Shown piece by piece: positions 46,181-55,338 of a stretch of DNA of 64,000 bases; position 1 is the first letter of the stretch; each line of letters begins with the position of its first letter. The notes beneath the pieces were generated by a model. The model saw nothing but the letters and a program-made list of their open reading frames with translations. It had not been told where the DNA came from and did not search any database. Source of the DNA: Desulfoluna sp. (GTDB lineage Bacteria; Desulfobacterota; Desulfobacteria; Desulfobacterales; Desulfolunaceae); contig NZ_JAQYWB010000007.1 in the NCBI RefSeq assembly GCF_030145185.1, positions 46,374 to 110,373 of the forward strand, in the 5' to 3' direction. Made by a program: the position numbers and the translations under genes.

Positions 46181-48601
46181 ATGCCTCGACAATTGATATC
46201 TCTTTTGTTCTGCACATTTGTCCTTTTTACTCTTTGTTCTTGCGGGTCTTCCGGTGGAGATGATTCGGAGGAGGGTTCATCCCCGCCCATCCCCACCTTG
46301 ACCCTCATTAAATCAGGCGACGGCTCCGGCCACATCTCCTGCGACTCTGGCAGAGTTGATTGTCACGACGTCTGTCAGATCGAGGTAGAGACGATGGATA
46401 CCTTCACCCTCACGGCCGTTGTGGATGAAGGTTCAATATTTGGTGGATGGAGTGGTGATATTCCGGCGTTCAGCACGGAATTGAGCATTACAATCACGGT
46501 CTCACAGGTCAGCACCATCACCGCAAACTTCAGTTTAATAGAGGCGGCGGAAAGCCGTCTTCAACCCGAGCAAGACCTGCTTTATCTCGGGGCGTTCAAG
46601 CTTCCCGATGAGAAGGGCACAGTCCCCATGGCCCGGTGGTCCGGCGGAGGCCAAGGCATGACATTTTACCCCAAAGGGGACCCCCATGGGGTCGCTGACG
46701 GGTTCCCCGGATCGCTTTTTAGTATCAGCCACACCTACGCAAACCATGTCTCTGAATTTTCCATCCCGGTCCCGGTGATTTCGGTTGATAAAAATCTTGA
46801 TGATCTGCCCCGGGCGACGACGCTCCAGCCCTTTGCCGATATCACGGAAGGCCGTCAGACCCTGGGGCTTACCGGCACAACCCTGGTGGATATTCAGTAC
46901 TATCCCAGGCAGGGCAGCCAGGCCACGGATAAGCTGTACTGGACCCTTTACGAATACTACATGCCCCATGCAGATACCCCCTATCACGGATGGGCCGAAC
47001 TCGATTTGTCAGCCCCCCAGAGCCATGGCATGTGGCGCTTGGGGGACTTCCCGGCCGCGGCCACAAGCAAGTACCTTTTTGACGTGCCAGCGACCTGGGC
47101 AACCATCCATACGCCGGGGAAATCCCTCGCGGCGGGAAGGTACAGGACGCCCAACAACGGCAGCTGGGGGCCCGCCCTCTATGTGTTTGGCCCGTGGAAC
47201 GACGGCAACCCGCCTGCGGACGGCTGCAAGCTTGGCGCCATCGAGCTGCTCAAGCACTCCGGCGAGCACCCCGTTCGAGGAATGGGCTTTAGTGACAATT
47301 GGGTCGACGGGGCCTGGCTGACGGCAGGGGACCGGTCCGCTGTTGTCATCGCCGGCAAAAGAGGGGTCCGGGAGAGGGCCGGTGGGCAATGGACCTATGG
47401 AGTTCCCCAACCGGATGACTACTCGAGAAGCAAAGGGTATCACGGCTGTCCGGATTACGGCGCTTTGCTCTTCTATGACCCGGTGTTGATTGGCCATGTG
47501 GCAGGGGGCACCCTTACCCCGGATGAGGTGCAGCCCTATGCCGTGTACAACGTGCAGGACCTTCTGTTCTCGGCGAACATGAACCTTCCTGTTCAGGATA
47601 TTCGTACCCGTGGTAAATCCCTGGGTGGGGTAGGGTACGATCGGAAAAATAACCTTCTTTATGTTCTTGAGATTGATGTGGAGGGATATTACAGCCCTGG
47701 TAAACCCATTGCCCATGTCTTCGAGGTCTTTCCCAGCGCGAGCTTTGCAGACACCATCCCGCCCTCATCGCCGTCCAGTCTTGCCGCCACAGAGGTCACG
47801 TCCGAAGAAGTGATCCTCACCTGGGAACCCGCCGAGGACAACGCTCATCTTGCCGGCTATATCGTTTACCGGGACGGGCACCCCATAGACACCGCCATCG
47901 TCCCCACCTGCACAGACGACAGGGTAAACCCAGACGCGAATTATCGGTACACGGTGGTGGCTTTTGACTCCCGGAACAACAAGAGCCTTGTCAGCCAGCC
48001 GTTGAGGGTTACCACCCCCTCCGGCCCCGACAAACGGCTTCCCCTCATCACGGACATTTACCTCACCGACACCACGGAAACCAGCGTTACGGTTCACTGG
48101 AAAACAGATGAACCCACGACAAGCAAGATTGAATATGGTGCCCAGTACCATGATGACCAGGAGGTGATCGATTCCAGCCTTACCAGGACCCACGCCATTT
48201 CCCTCACGGGCCTCACGGGTGCCTTGGATTGTGGGGTCTACGTCTATTGTATTTTCTCCACCGATGCCTACGGCAACACCAACAGCCACTCAAAAAAAGC
48301 CTTTCGCCCAGCCAGGCCCACGACGGACAACCAGCCCCCTTTGCTTGAGTCCACTGGGGCGAGGCGGGTCTCGGCAGGAGACCTTGTTCAGTTCGTCCTC
48401 AGCGCCTGGGATTCGGATCGAGGGGACAGCCTTCGCTTCTCGGCGACCGGACTTCCCGATGGGGCCACCTTTGCACCTGCAACCCGCCTGTTTCAATGGA
48501 GACCGGGGCCAGATGACATCGGTATTCATCGCATGACGTTCTCTGTCAGCGACGGGGACCAGGTTGAGAGTGAAACCGTAGCGATTGTTGTTGAGGAGTG
48601 A
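46181..48601 (+). CDS. Large lipoprotein with FN3 and cadherin-like domains
   Basis: 806 aa from the ATG at 46181 (GGAG 7 nt upstream). The signal peptide PRQLISLLFCTFVLFTLC ends in a lipobox Cys followed by GSSGGDDSEEGSS, a typical lipoprotein linker. A bacterial repeat domain (GHISCDSGRVDC, IFGGWSGDI) is followed by a long central beta domain of unknown type, a fibronectin-III domain (PSSPSSLAATEVTSEEVILT), a second FN3-like domain and a C-terminal Ig/cadherin-like domain (GDSLRFSATGLPDGATF). Surface-exposed protein; ligand unknown. The last hundreds of codons are GC-rich, unlike the preceding cargo block. Confidence 0.85.
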   Translation: MPRQLISLLFCTFVLFTLCSCGSSGGDDSEEGSSPPIPTLTLIKSGDGSGHISCDSGRVDCHDVCQIEVETMDTFTLTAVVDEGSIFGGWSGDIPAFSTELSITITVSQVSTITANFSLIEAAESRLQPEQDLLYLGAFKLPDEKGTVPMARWSGGGQGMTFYPKGDPHGVADGFPGSLFSISHTYANHVSEFSIPVPVISVDKNLDDLPRATTLQPFADITEGRQTLGLTGTTLVDIQYYPRQGSQATDKLYWTLYEYYMPHADTPYHGWAELDLSAPQSHGMWRLGDFPAAATSKYLFDVPATWATIHTPGKSLAAGRYRTPNNGSWGPALYVFGPWNDGNPPADGCKLGAIELLKHSGEHPVRGMGFSDNWVDGAWLTAGDRSAVVIAGKRGVRERAGGQWTYGVPQPDDYSRSKGYHGCPDYGALLFYDPVLIGHVAGGTLTPDEVQPYAVYNVQDLLFSANMNLPVQDIRTRGKSLGGVGYDRKNNLLYVLEIDVEGYYSPGKPIAHVFEVFPSASFADTIPPSSPSSLAATEVTSEEVILTWEPAEDNAHLAGYIVYRDGHPIDTAIVPTCTDDRVNPDANYRYTVVAFDSRNNKSLVSQPLRVTTPSGPDKRLPLITDIYLTDTTETSVTVHWKTDEPTTSKIEYGAQYHDDQEVIDSSLTRTHAISLTGLTGALDCGVYVYCIFSTDAYGNTNSHSKKAFRPARPTTDNQPPLLESTGARRVSAGDLVQFVLSAWDSDRGDSLRFSATGLPDGATFAPATRLFQWRPGPDDIGIHRMTFSVSDGDQVESETVAIVVEE

Positions 48602-48896
48602 GCCGGTACGTTTTGTTCGCTCCGGGCTCTCTATCCCATGGGGAAAAACTGGGAATGCGTTGCCGCCAGGTGTATTCCATCCACCAAAACCAATGCAGGT
48701 GATGTCTCTGGTATATTTGGCACACATGAGCCGTGGATCACACGAACAGAGGGAACAGGGGCCATGTTTTCTGTGCTTTTGGTTTCCTTTATGCCTTGCA
48801 TGATTCCATGTCGGCCTTTTTTCACAGCAAAAACCCTTTCTTTTTTACCGCGGGGTGCCGGTGGCTTTGCGGCATGGTTACCGATTCAGATGCTAT

Positions 48897-49141
48897 CCCG
48901 GATATTTCACGAGTTGGGTGCGCTTATATGCAAGGCATCAGAGCTGAAGATGTAGCGGTTTACCTCAAAGCTCTGATAACGCGGCAGATGAGTGCACCCG
49001 GCTCGCCCGAAGGGTGAGAAAATCAGACAGAATACCGTGGATTACATTTTGCATTTTTGAAACAACTGAAAATATTACGACAAAGAGCTGTAATGACGAA
49101 TTATTCCTTAGTCCTGATTGTTTTCTCATGAAATATCCGGG
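48897..49141 (+). mobile_element. MITE copy H
   Basis: Full-length copy flanked by CTAT on both sides. Confidence 0.9.
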
Positions 49142-49217
49142 CTATGCCGTAGAGTGTGTCGTGCGCACCTCTTTTATCCTCTTTCTTTAATCAGGTATTG
49201 GAACGGGCGTTTATGAT

Positions 49218-49250
49218 GGGATGGCCCAAGGCGATATCCTGAGCCATCCC
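49218..49250. terminator. Probable terminator hairpin
   Basis: Stem GGGATGGC / GCCATCCC with a 17-nt loop, followed by a T-rich stretch. It is far from the lipoprotein gene because MITE H lies between. Confidence 0.45.
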
Positions 49251-49399
49251 CAACGTCTTTCTGTGTCTTTTTAGCGGACGTACCGGCATGTCGTTGTTCC
49301 CACCCGATTTTACCATCATCATGAATTTGGGCCTGCAGCATAAAATTCCCTTTTCATGGTGTTTTTCTTATGGTCTGGCCGGTATCGAAGGCGTTATAG

Positions 49400-49555
49400 C
49401 CCGGATATTTCAAGAGAAAACGACTATGCATAAGCAATAAAATGTTATTACAGCGTGTTACAAAGAAAAACATGGGTATTCCAAAGATGCGAAATGTCAT
49501 TCACCGTTTTCTCCTTGCTTTTCTCTCCCTTCACTCGACTCGTGAAATATCTGGG
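49400..49555 (-). mobile_element. MITE copy I, internally deleted, reverse orientation
   Basis: 156 bp with ends CCCGGATATTTCA and TGAAATATCTGGG, flanked by ATAG on both sides. The internal palindromic half is missing. Confidence 0.85.
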
Positions 49556-49602
49556 ATAGGAATAATACGGCAAAAAACGAGTCGCCTGCGTTCAACCCAA
49601 GA

Positions 49603-52230
49603 TCAGTAGGTGTACACCGTTGTTGATTCAGAAGCCGTGGGCACCGGTTCCCAGTTCCCACCGTTGTCAACGGACCGGATGGCAAAGTGATAGGTCCCGT
49701 GGGCAGTGGCCGTGTAGGAGAGGGAGCCGCTGGTGCCTGTTGCCCAGAGCCCAGAGTAGGAGAAGCTCGCGGCCCCGGGAGGCTTCGCGTACAGGTAGGA
49801 CCGCTTGACGCCGGTTTGGGTGTCGGACGCGGTCCAGGCCACGGGAATGTTCGGGGAGACACTTTGCGCGGCAGAGGTGCAGCCGGAGGAGGGGGGGGTG
49901 GTCTCCACGATGATGCTTACCCCGTAAGCGGTGGCGTAGGCGTAGTTTTCAAGGTAGCATTCGCTTTTGAAATCAATGGGGAGCCAGTGGGTTCCGGCCG
50001 CAATCCCTGAGGTTGTGATGGAGTATATGGTGGCCTGGGGGTTGTTCGGATAGGGGCCTGGAAGGATGGTGGGCAGGGCTTGGTTGTTGGCACCGTTGAT
50101 TGTTGCGCCGGTTATATTGGCCAAGGTGACGGTGTTGGTGTGGGCCGAAACGTCGCCGTTGTTGAAGATCCGAACCGTCACATCAAAGGTCTGGTAAGGG
50201 CCAACATAGTTCGGCCGGGAGTAGTTCCGCTGAAAGGAGGGTGGTGTGGCTTCGGTAAAGTTTTCTTCCGTTGCCAGGGCGTAGGCTTCAGATGTGGCTC
50301 CGGCAAAGGTGCTGCTCCAGGCGTAGGCCTTGATGACCACAGGGTTCCACCCGTTGGCTCCGGCGGCGATGTCCACCTGGTGCACGTTGTCGTTGCCGTC
50401 CATATCCGAGTCAAGGAGGGCGCCGTTTGTTTCGTTGTACAGCCGAAGGTTCAGGTCGCTGAGGGCGTATGTTGTCGACGGGGGCTCCCCGCTGACGTAG
50501 TTGCTTCGTTTCTGCCAGACCAGGGTGGCTTTTTCCGCTGTGGTGGTGGATTTGTACATGGTGCCTTTGTACAGCTTGTAGTCATCGTCTGTTGCCGTGT
50601 CATTTCGGGCGATGATGCTGTCCGTGAAATAATCGGCCCTGTTAAATTCGGCTTCGTCCATGTCCAGGTAGCCCCAGCCGTAGGACTTGTCCCAGTAGGA
50701 GCCCACAACGGAGTCGTCATCAGCAGTCGTGAGGGTGTTGTTGCTGTCCCAGGCATCGGCCGTGTTGATCAGGACCGCCTTTTGGGCCATGGGGGTATGG
50801 TTGCCTGCTTCTTCCATTAAGACGACAGCCGCTGCCACGTGGGGAGCGGCCATGCTGGTACCGGATTTGCTGATAAAGTCGTTTTCGTCATCATGGTCCG
50901 CGTTCGTACTGATGATGTTGGATCCAGGAGCGCAGATGTCCGGTTTTTTGCGGCTGTTCAGGGTGGGGCCAACACTTGAGGAGCTTCTTCTGACGTCATC
51001 ACTGCGGGAGAGGGTGTTCAGGTCGTCCATGTTGGCCACGGCCATGAGGTTGTAAGCTGGGGCGGGATGGGTGATGGTGGGGGCGTTGTCGTTCCAGCCT
51101 GAGTTTCCGGTGGATTTGGTCACCATGATGCTAAACTGTTTAACAAAGGAGTCGTAGAAGGCGTCGCTGTTGGAATAGTCCGTGTCGTTGGCCACGCCGT
51201 ATCCCAGGCTGTGGTTGATGACCTCTGGACCTTGGGTCGCGCTTGTGGCGAGCCAGTCCATGTTTTCCATGGTGCCGGATTGGCCGGGACCGCTGTTGGC
51301 CCAGATGACAGCATCCAGCCCGTATGCCCCGCCTTTGTAAGTTGCATCGGCGCTGGCCACGATGCCGGTGACGTGGGTGCCATGATCCGCGGTGACACTG
51401 CTTCCTGGCTTGCTGTAGAAATTGACATTTGAAAATGCGGGATGGTCTTCGGCAACACCGGAATCGACAATTCCGAAATCATAGGCCCCGCCGTCGTACT
51501 GAATGTTCCACCAGTCATCGTAACCGCAACTGGGGACACTTATATTGAGCTCGTATTCGGTCTTTCTGTTTGGCTCAATGGCGATAACCCCATCGGTGCC
51601 AGCGACATGTTCAAGGGCGTCGGAAGGGAGTATGGCGCTGACGGTGTTCATGGAGGTGGTGCGGCTGATCACGGTTCCCCCAAGGTTGGTAAGGACGTCT
51701 ATAAATCGGTTTTGGTCCTCGGAAATGGCCTGCTTCAGAGACGTGCCAACCTTTCGCCGCATGGCATCCAGCTTATCGTCCAGCTGAAGGTTCAGTTTTT
51801 CCAGGCGATCCCGGTCCCTGTTTGTCACAGATTGTTTGATCTGCTGGTACGCCGCTTTTTCTTTGTCGGGGGGAAGGGATTCTGACGACTTGTACTTTCC
51901 GTAAATGAAGCGAATTTCCCCGGAGAGTGCGTCGATCTCTTTCTCAAAGGGCAGGGTCGCGTGTTTTGAAATGCTGGTGAGGTCCTTGCTTTTTAGAAAA
52001 ATAATCACGTTGATATGATCTCGAGTCTTGCTCTCTGCGAGTACCTGGGGTGCCACACGGCCCTCGTAGGGGGTTTTATCATCCCTCGAGACGGTTAGAG
52101 GGGATGCGATGTTGTCTTCACCTGTATAAATCCCAGAATTGGTGTCTGATGCATGCAGGGGGGCTGCTGTCAGTGATAGATAAAGGGCACATGCGGCAAG
52201 GGTCAGTTTGTGATAATGACGTTTTTTCAC
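49603..52230 (-). CDS. Secreted S8-family (subtilisin-like) serine protease
   Basis: 875 aa from a GTG with AAGGAGG 7 nt upstream; the open frame continues upstream but precedes this RBS. Signal peptide HKLTLAACALYLSLTAAPLHA. Residues about 50-240 are an I9-like propeptide with a helical insert. The catalytic triad is complete: Asp in DFGIVDSGVAEDHP, His in DHGTHVTGIVAS, Ser in SGTSMAAPHVAAA. After about residue 560 come beta-sandwich domains, including CARDB-like (VGPYQTFDVTVRIFNNGDVS) and a final Ig-like domain with SVDNGGNW. Extracellular protease; no transporter gene nearby. Confidence 0.93.
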   Translation of the reverse strand: MKKRHYHKLTLAACALYLSLTAAPLHASDTNSGIYTGEDNIASPLTVSRDDKTPYEGRVAPQVLAESKTRDHINVIIFLKSKDLTSISKHATLPFEKEIDALSGEIRFIYGKYKSSESLPPDKEKAAYQQIKQSVTNRDRDRLEKLNLQLDDKLDAMRRKVGTSLKQAISEDQNRFIDVLTNLGGTVISRTTSMNTVSAILPSDALEHVAGTDGVIAIEPNRKTEYELNISVPSCGYDDWWNIQYDGGAYDFGIVDSGVAEDHPAFSNVNFYSKPGSSVTADHGTHVTGIVASADATYKGGAYGLDAVIWANSGPGQSGTMENMDWLATSATQGPEVINHSLGYGVANDTDYSNSDAFYDSFVKQFSIMVTKSTGNSGWNDNAPTITHPAPAYNLMAVANMDDLNTLSRSDDVRRSSSSVGPTLNSRKKPDICAPGSNIISTNADHDDENDFISKSGTSMAAPHVAAAVVLMEEAGNHTPMAQKAVLINTADAWDSNNTLTTADDDSVVGSYWDKSYGWGYLDMDEAEFNRADYFTDSIIARNDTATDDDYKLYKGTMYKSTTTAEKATLVWQKRSNYVSGEPPSTTYALSDLNLRLYNETNGALLDSDMDGNDNVHQVDIAAGANGWNPVVIKAYAWSSTFAGATSEAYALATEENFTEATPPSFQRNYSRPNYVGPYQTFDVTVRIFNNGDVSAHTNTVTLANITGATINGANNQALPTILPGPYPNNPQATIYSITTSGIAAGTHWLPIDFKSECYLENYAYATAYGVSIIVETTPPSSGCTSAAQSVSPNIPVAWTASDTQTGVKRSYLYAKPPGAASFSYSGLWATGTSGSLSYTATAHGTYHFAIRSVDNGGNWEPVPTASESTTVYTY

Positions 52231-52879
52231 GGAAACCTCCTTGGGTTGGTGTGTGGCTATGGTGCGAATGCATGGCTCCTTTTTTGGGTTTCTGCATACG
52301 CGAACAAGGGTGGTATAATGGATACCGGGGTGGTGTGATGGTTTAAAACGGTATCCCATTTCATGGGGTAAAACGGATGCGTCAAGGGTGTAAACAGTCT
52401 CGGTTAAAAGGCGGGGTTACATCATTTTTATGCGTTTTTCGTGATCAGGGGCCGCAAATCGAACCCGCAGAGACGGCGTGGGTGCAGGTTGAATTTATTG
52501 GAAGAAGAGTGGTTCGGAGGTTAGATGTGTGGTCAATTATGAAATTAATTTAATGGGTGTCGTAAAGGATGTCAAAGAATTTCGCAATTGATTTTTCGAT
52601 ATATAGAAGCGACGCTATTCCATGAATAGAAAAGAACAGGAACATGGACCATGTTCTTTCGGCTTGAGATTTCGTTGATCATATGAAACTCTTGCCGCCG
52701 GTGGTTTTTTTTGTTGTGCTGAATCGTTACAAAGCGGGAAGTACAGATTTGAATTGACTGGTGTAACATGCCGTGTTTTTGGGTGGTTTTGTGCCTTGCT
52801 AAGAGTGTAGGCATGGCCCGGCTCCTTCAATAAATTGCGCAACAGGCCGACCAACTTGGCTATAGTGGGAAATAACGTG
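52231..52879. other. Intergenic region upstream of protease and rsuA
   Basis: 649 bases without a gene. It holds the 17-bp palindrome GAACATGGACCATGTTC (52640-52656), overlapped by AAAGAACA / TGTTCTTT, which could be a hairpin or a dyad operator. Confidence 0.55.
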
Positions 52880-53563
52880 ATGCGTCTTGATAAATTTGTC
52901 TGTAAAAGTACCGAATTAACGAGAAGTGAAGCGACCCAGGTTATTCATGCCGGGAACGTCATGGTTAATGGTTCTGTTGTTATAAATGAAGCGGCTCAGG
53001 TTCATGAAAATAATACGATCGCTCTTGATGGACAAAGGCTGAAAACTCGCAACTTCCGCTACATAGTGATGCATAAACCGCTTGATACCATTTGTTCAAA
53101 TGTCGACGAAGCGTATCCCTCTATATTTAATTATATCGATATTGAGAAAGCCTCAGAACTTCATATCGCTGGACGTTTAGATGCTGACACCACAGGTTTG
53201 GTTTTAATAACGGATGACGGACGCTGGTCGTTTAATATCATCTCGCCTATCTCACAATGTGAAAAAGTTTACCGTGTTGGTTTACGTGACGTTATTGCTG
53301 ATGACGTTTCTTTAAAATTTGAAAACGGAGTCCAATTACAGGGTGAAAAGCAACCGACTTTACCGGCGAAGTTAAATGTTATTGGCCCCAAAGAGGTGCT
53401 TTTAACGATAACTGAAGGCAAGTTTCACCAAGTTAAGCGTATGTTTGCTGCTGTCGGTAATCGGGTTGTTTCATTGCATCGAGAGAAAATTGGAGAGATA
53501 AGTTTAGATATTAACGTTGGACAATGGCGTTATTTAACGGTTGATGAGGTGAATTTATTTTAA
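52880..53563 (+). CDS. rsuA: 16S rRNA pseudouridine synthase RsuA
   Basis: 227 aa from the ATG at 52880. The N-terminal S4 domain begins MRLDKFVCK. The catalytic segment is AGRLDADTTGLVLITDDG, followed by CEKVYRV and GKFHQVKRMFAAVGN, all close to gamma-proteobacterial RsuA, which modifies U516 of 16S rRNA. Codon use and similarity look gamma-proteobacterial, so transfer is likely. Its stop codon coincides with a MITE end (TTAACCCGGATA), directly next to the integrase remnant. Confidence 0.9.
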   Translation: MRLDKFVCKSTELTRSEATQVIHAGNVMVNGSVVINEAAQVHENNTIALDGQRLKTRNFRYIVMHKPLDTICSNVDEAYPSIFNYIDIEKASELHIAGRLDADTTGLVLITDDGRWSFNIISPISQCEKVYRVGLRDVIADDVSLKFENGVQLQGEKQPTLPAKLNVIGPKEVLLTITEGKFHQVKRMFAAVGNRVVSLHREKIGEISLDINVGQWRYLTVDEVNLF

Positions 53564-53658
53564 CCCGGATAGACCTTTTCTGTTTTGATGGAGTAGTACT
53601 TGAAACGGAGTTTCCGACGGATTCTGTCAAGCCGGCGGGTAGGGGGCGCAGGTTTCAT
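53560..53658 (-). pseudogene. 5' remnant of an integron integrase (intI)
   Basis: A 32-codon frame starts with ATG at 53658 behind a perfect AAGGAGG RBS. It reads RLDRIRRKLRFKYYSIKTEKVY, which aligns with the first helix of IntI-type tyrosine recombinases (IntI1: [22 protein letters not shown]). After this it ends in a MITE terminus (TATCCGGGTTAA), so the catalytic domain is lost. It points away from the cassette array, the normal integron arrangement, so the array has no integrase of its own in this window. Confidence 0.72.
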
Positions 53659-53921
53659 AAATACCTCCTTGCAATTATAAGTTTCAAGGGGTAAGAATTT
53701 AATCGTATGAAGATAAATGGTCGAATTTTTTGGCCAAGTAATTGTCAGAGATGGTATGTCTTCATTGTGTAGCTTTCAGGGGAACAATGATAGCGATTGG
53801 AAACATGAAGATAAATTTGAACTGTGTCTGAAAATACATGAAATATACGGATTATCGGACATTTCTGTCAGTTTTTACCCGTGAGAGGGTATTATGGGAC
53901 AAAAATGTCCGATAATAATTG
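53659..53921 (+). other. Putative attI / integron leader region
   Basis: It lies between the divergent intI remnant and the first cassette. It contains a long inverted repeat ATTATCGGACATTT (53851-53864) / AAATGTCCGATAAT (53903-53916) with an inner ACCC/GGGT stem. It ends at a GTTATAT core (53921-53927), where the first cassette would join. Confidence 0.5.
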
Positions 53922-53951
53922 TTATATTTGCAATATGATAAGGAGTTCGAG

Positions 53952-54203
53952 ATGTTTGAAAAAACCAAACGTCCAATTGTAAAATTTTTACAGCTAATCA
54001 AGCAGTCTTATATTTTCATAATTTGCATATTTATTATTTTTGTCGGGTTTGATTTGATTGATTCACATTATTCAGGTTACGGAAGCAATGAAGCAAAAAT
54101 TTTAGGTGAAAATATTAGGGTTGGTTTAAAGATTCTGGGAGGATCAATTCTCGTAGGTTCATCTTTATTATGCTTGACACTGAATACCCGTGGGAAAAAA
54201 TAG
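53952..54203 (+). CDS. Cassette 1: small two-TM membrane protein, unknown
   Basis: 83 aa from the ATG at 53952, with AAGGAG 8 nt upstream. Two hydrophobic segments: SYIFIICIFIIFVGFDLI and GGSILVGSSLLCLTL. No family recognised. It is the only gene between the attI-like core and the first attC, so it is a single-gene cassette. Confidence 0.65.
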   Translation: MFEKTKRPIVKFLQLIKQSYIFIICIFIIFVGFDLIDSHYSGYGSNEAKILGENIRVGLKILGGSILVGSSLLCLTLNTRGKK

Positions 54204-54232
54204 TGCTGTTAAAATGATTTGGAATTCTGCGA

Positions 54233-54317
54233 TATAACAATCGCTTACACACGATTCGCAAAAAACTGCGCTCGTTCCACGCTCCGCATTTTGCGCCCGG
54301 TGAAGCGCACGTTATAC
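54233..54317 (+). other. attC site of cassette 1
   Basis: Begins TATAACAA-TCGCTT and ends AAGCGCAC-GTTATAC, complementary outer arms with an imperfect inner palindrome rich in GCGC. Typical R''-L''...L'-R' layout. Confidence 0.8.
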
Positions 54318-54334
54318 AAAATAAGGAAGAGTAG

Positions 54335-55096
54335 ATGTCGTTGCAAATGGCAAGCGAACTTAGATTTTCAATGGGGGCTACAAATCTCTTGAGCGACAGC
54401 GCTTTAAAAGACTTTTTGACTTTGATTAAAAGAGTGTCATCCCCGCTTGGGTGTCAACAAACTGTTGAAATTTTCAAGCGGTATTTCTGTAATGTTTCAG
54501 GTGATTACTATGCCCGAAGTTCTTCATTAAACTGGGCTGAGTCTGATATGAGTTTTCAGGCACAGAATGCTTCGAAAGATGCTCCTAATTTTATAGCGGC
54601 AATATATGAAGCTTTTGAAGAGCTTAGAGGTAAAGGGGCTACTGTACCAACGGTACAACACATCAATCAGGTCTTAGCAAATAATCAATGCCTATATGAG
54701 ATAATCGATGAGCAACTAATTGAAACAGCCGGTCAGGTTGCTATCCCGGAGATTAGTGAGTCCGTTTCAACCACAGTTATGAGAGCTTTAGGGGACGCCA
54801 AGGCACTTGTAGGAACAGTGGATGCGTCAAGTGCAATAGATCGTGCTCACACTGCACTTCATGGATATTTGGTGCAACTTTGTCATGATGGATCAATTGA
54901 GCTTCCGAATAATCCTACAGCATCTAAGGCATTTAAATTGCTCCGCGAACAGCATCCCGCTTTGCGAGCATCAGGGCACAGAGCAGATGACATTACCAGG
55001 GTTCTTAATTCTTTTGCTACATCTATTGATGCCTTTTCTACTCTGAGAAATAGGGCCAGTCTTGCACATGTGAATGAGTTGCTTGATGTTGCCTGA
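54335..55096 (+). CDS. Cassette 2: abortive-infection family protein (Abi_C domain)
   Basis: 253 aa. The C-terminal half, IDRAHTALHGYLVQLCHDG, AFKLLREQHPALRASGH, VLNSFATSIDAFSTLRNRAS and LAHVNELL, follows the Abi_C (PF14355) pattern seen in abortive-infection proteins. The N-terminal half is helical and not recognised. AAGGAAGAG precedes the ATG. It is bounded on both sides by attC sites. Abi proteins stop phage growth at the cost of the cell; the mechanism of this family is not established. A defence role is inferred. Confidence 0.75.
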   Translation: MSLQMASELRFSMGATNLLSDSALKDFLTLIKRVSSPLGCQQTVEIFKRYFCNVSGDYYARSSSLNWAESDMSFQAQNASKDAPNFIAAIYEAFEELRGKGATVPTVQHINQVLANNQCLYEIIDEQLIETAGQVAIPEISESVSTTVMRALGDAKALVGTVDASSAIDRAHTALHGYLVQLCHDGSIELPNNPTASKAFKLLREQHPALRASGHRADDITRVLNSFATSIDAFSTLRNRASLAHVNELLDVA

Positions 55097-55175
55097 GGCA
55101 ACAGCGATCATTAATGCTATGTATACAATTTTTAGGTATATACAAGATAGCATGCGCAGGAGTCAGGTGAATTTT

Positions 55176-55260
55176 GTATAACTACACGCTGCAGGGGACG
55201 CCAAAAAGCTGCGCTCGTTCCTCGCTTCACTTTTTGACGCTCCTGAGCGCTGCGTTGGAG
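55176..55260 (+). other. attC site of cassette 2
   Basis: GTATAAC at the left and GTTGGAG at the right, with long imperfect arms GGGACGCCAAAAAG / CTTTTTGACGCTCC between them. Confidence 0.8.
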
Positions 55261-55338
55261 GACAGACCCGCTTCACGTGGGATAGTCATTCAAGCAGTAA
55301 AAATTTACTCTAACATTTCTGTTTGTCGTACAAAATAA

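Larger units (their letters stand above)
48602..49602. other. Intergenic region with two MITEs
   Basis: No gene seen in 1 kb. It contains MITE copies H and I and the hairpin GGGATGGC...GCCATCCC at 49218-49250. Short open frames here end inside the MITE and are not credible. Confidence 0.6.

Noticed and set aside
50080..50820. Plus-strand open frame of 246 codons
   Set aside because: It is antisense to the S8 protease gene. It is Gly/Val-rich shadow sequence without an RBS.
52640..52656. Palindrome as the terminator of a gene
   Set aside because: No gene ends nearby and there is no T-run. It is kept only as an unexplained inverted repeat in the gap description.
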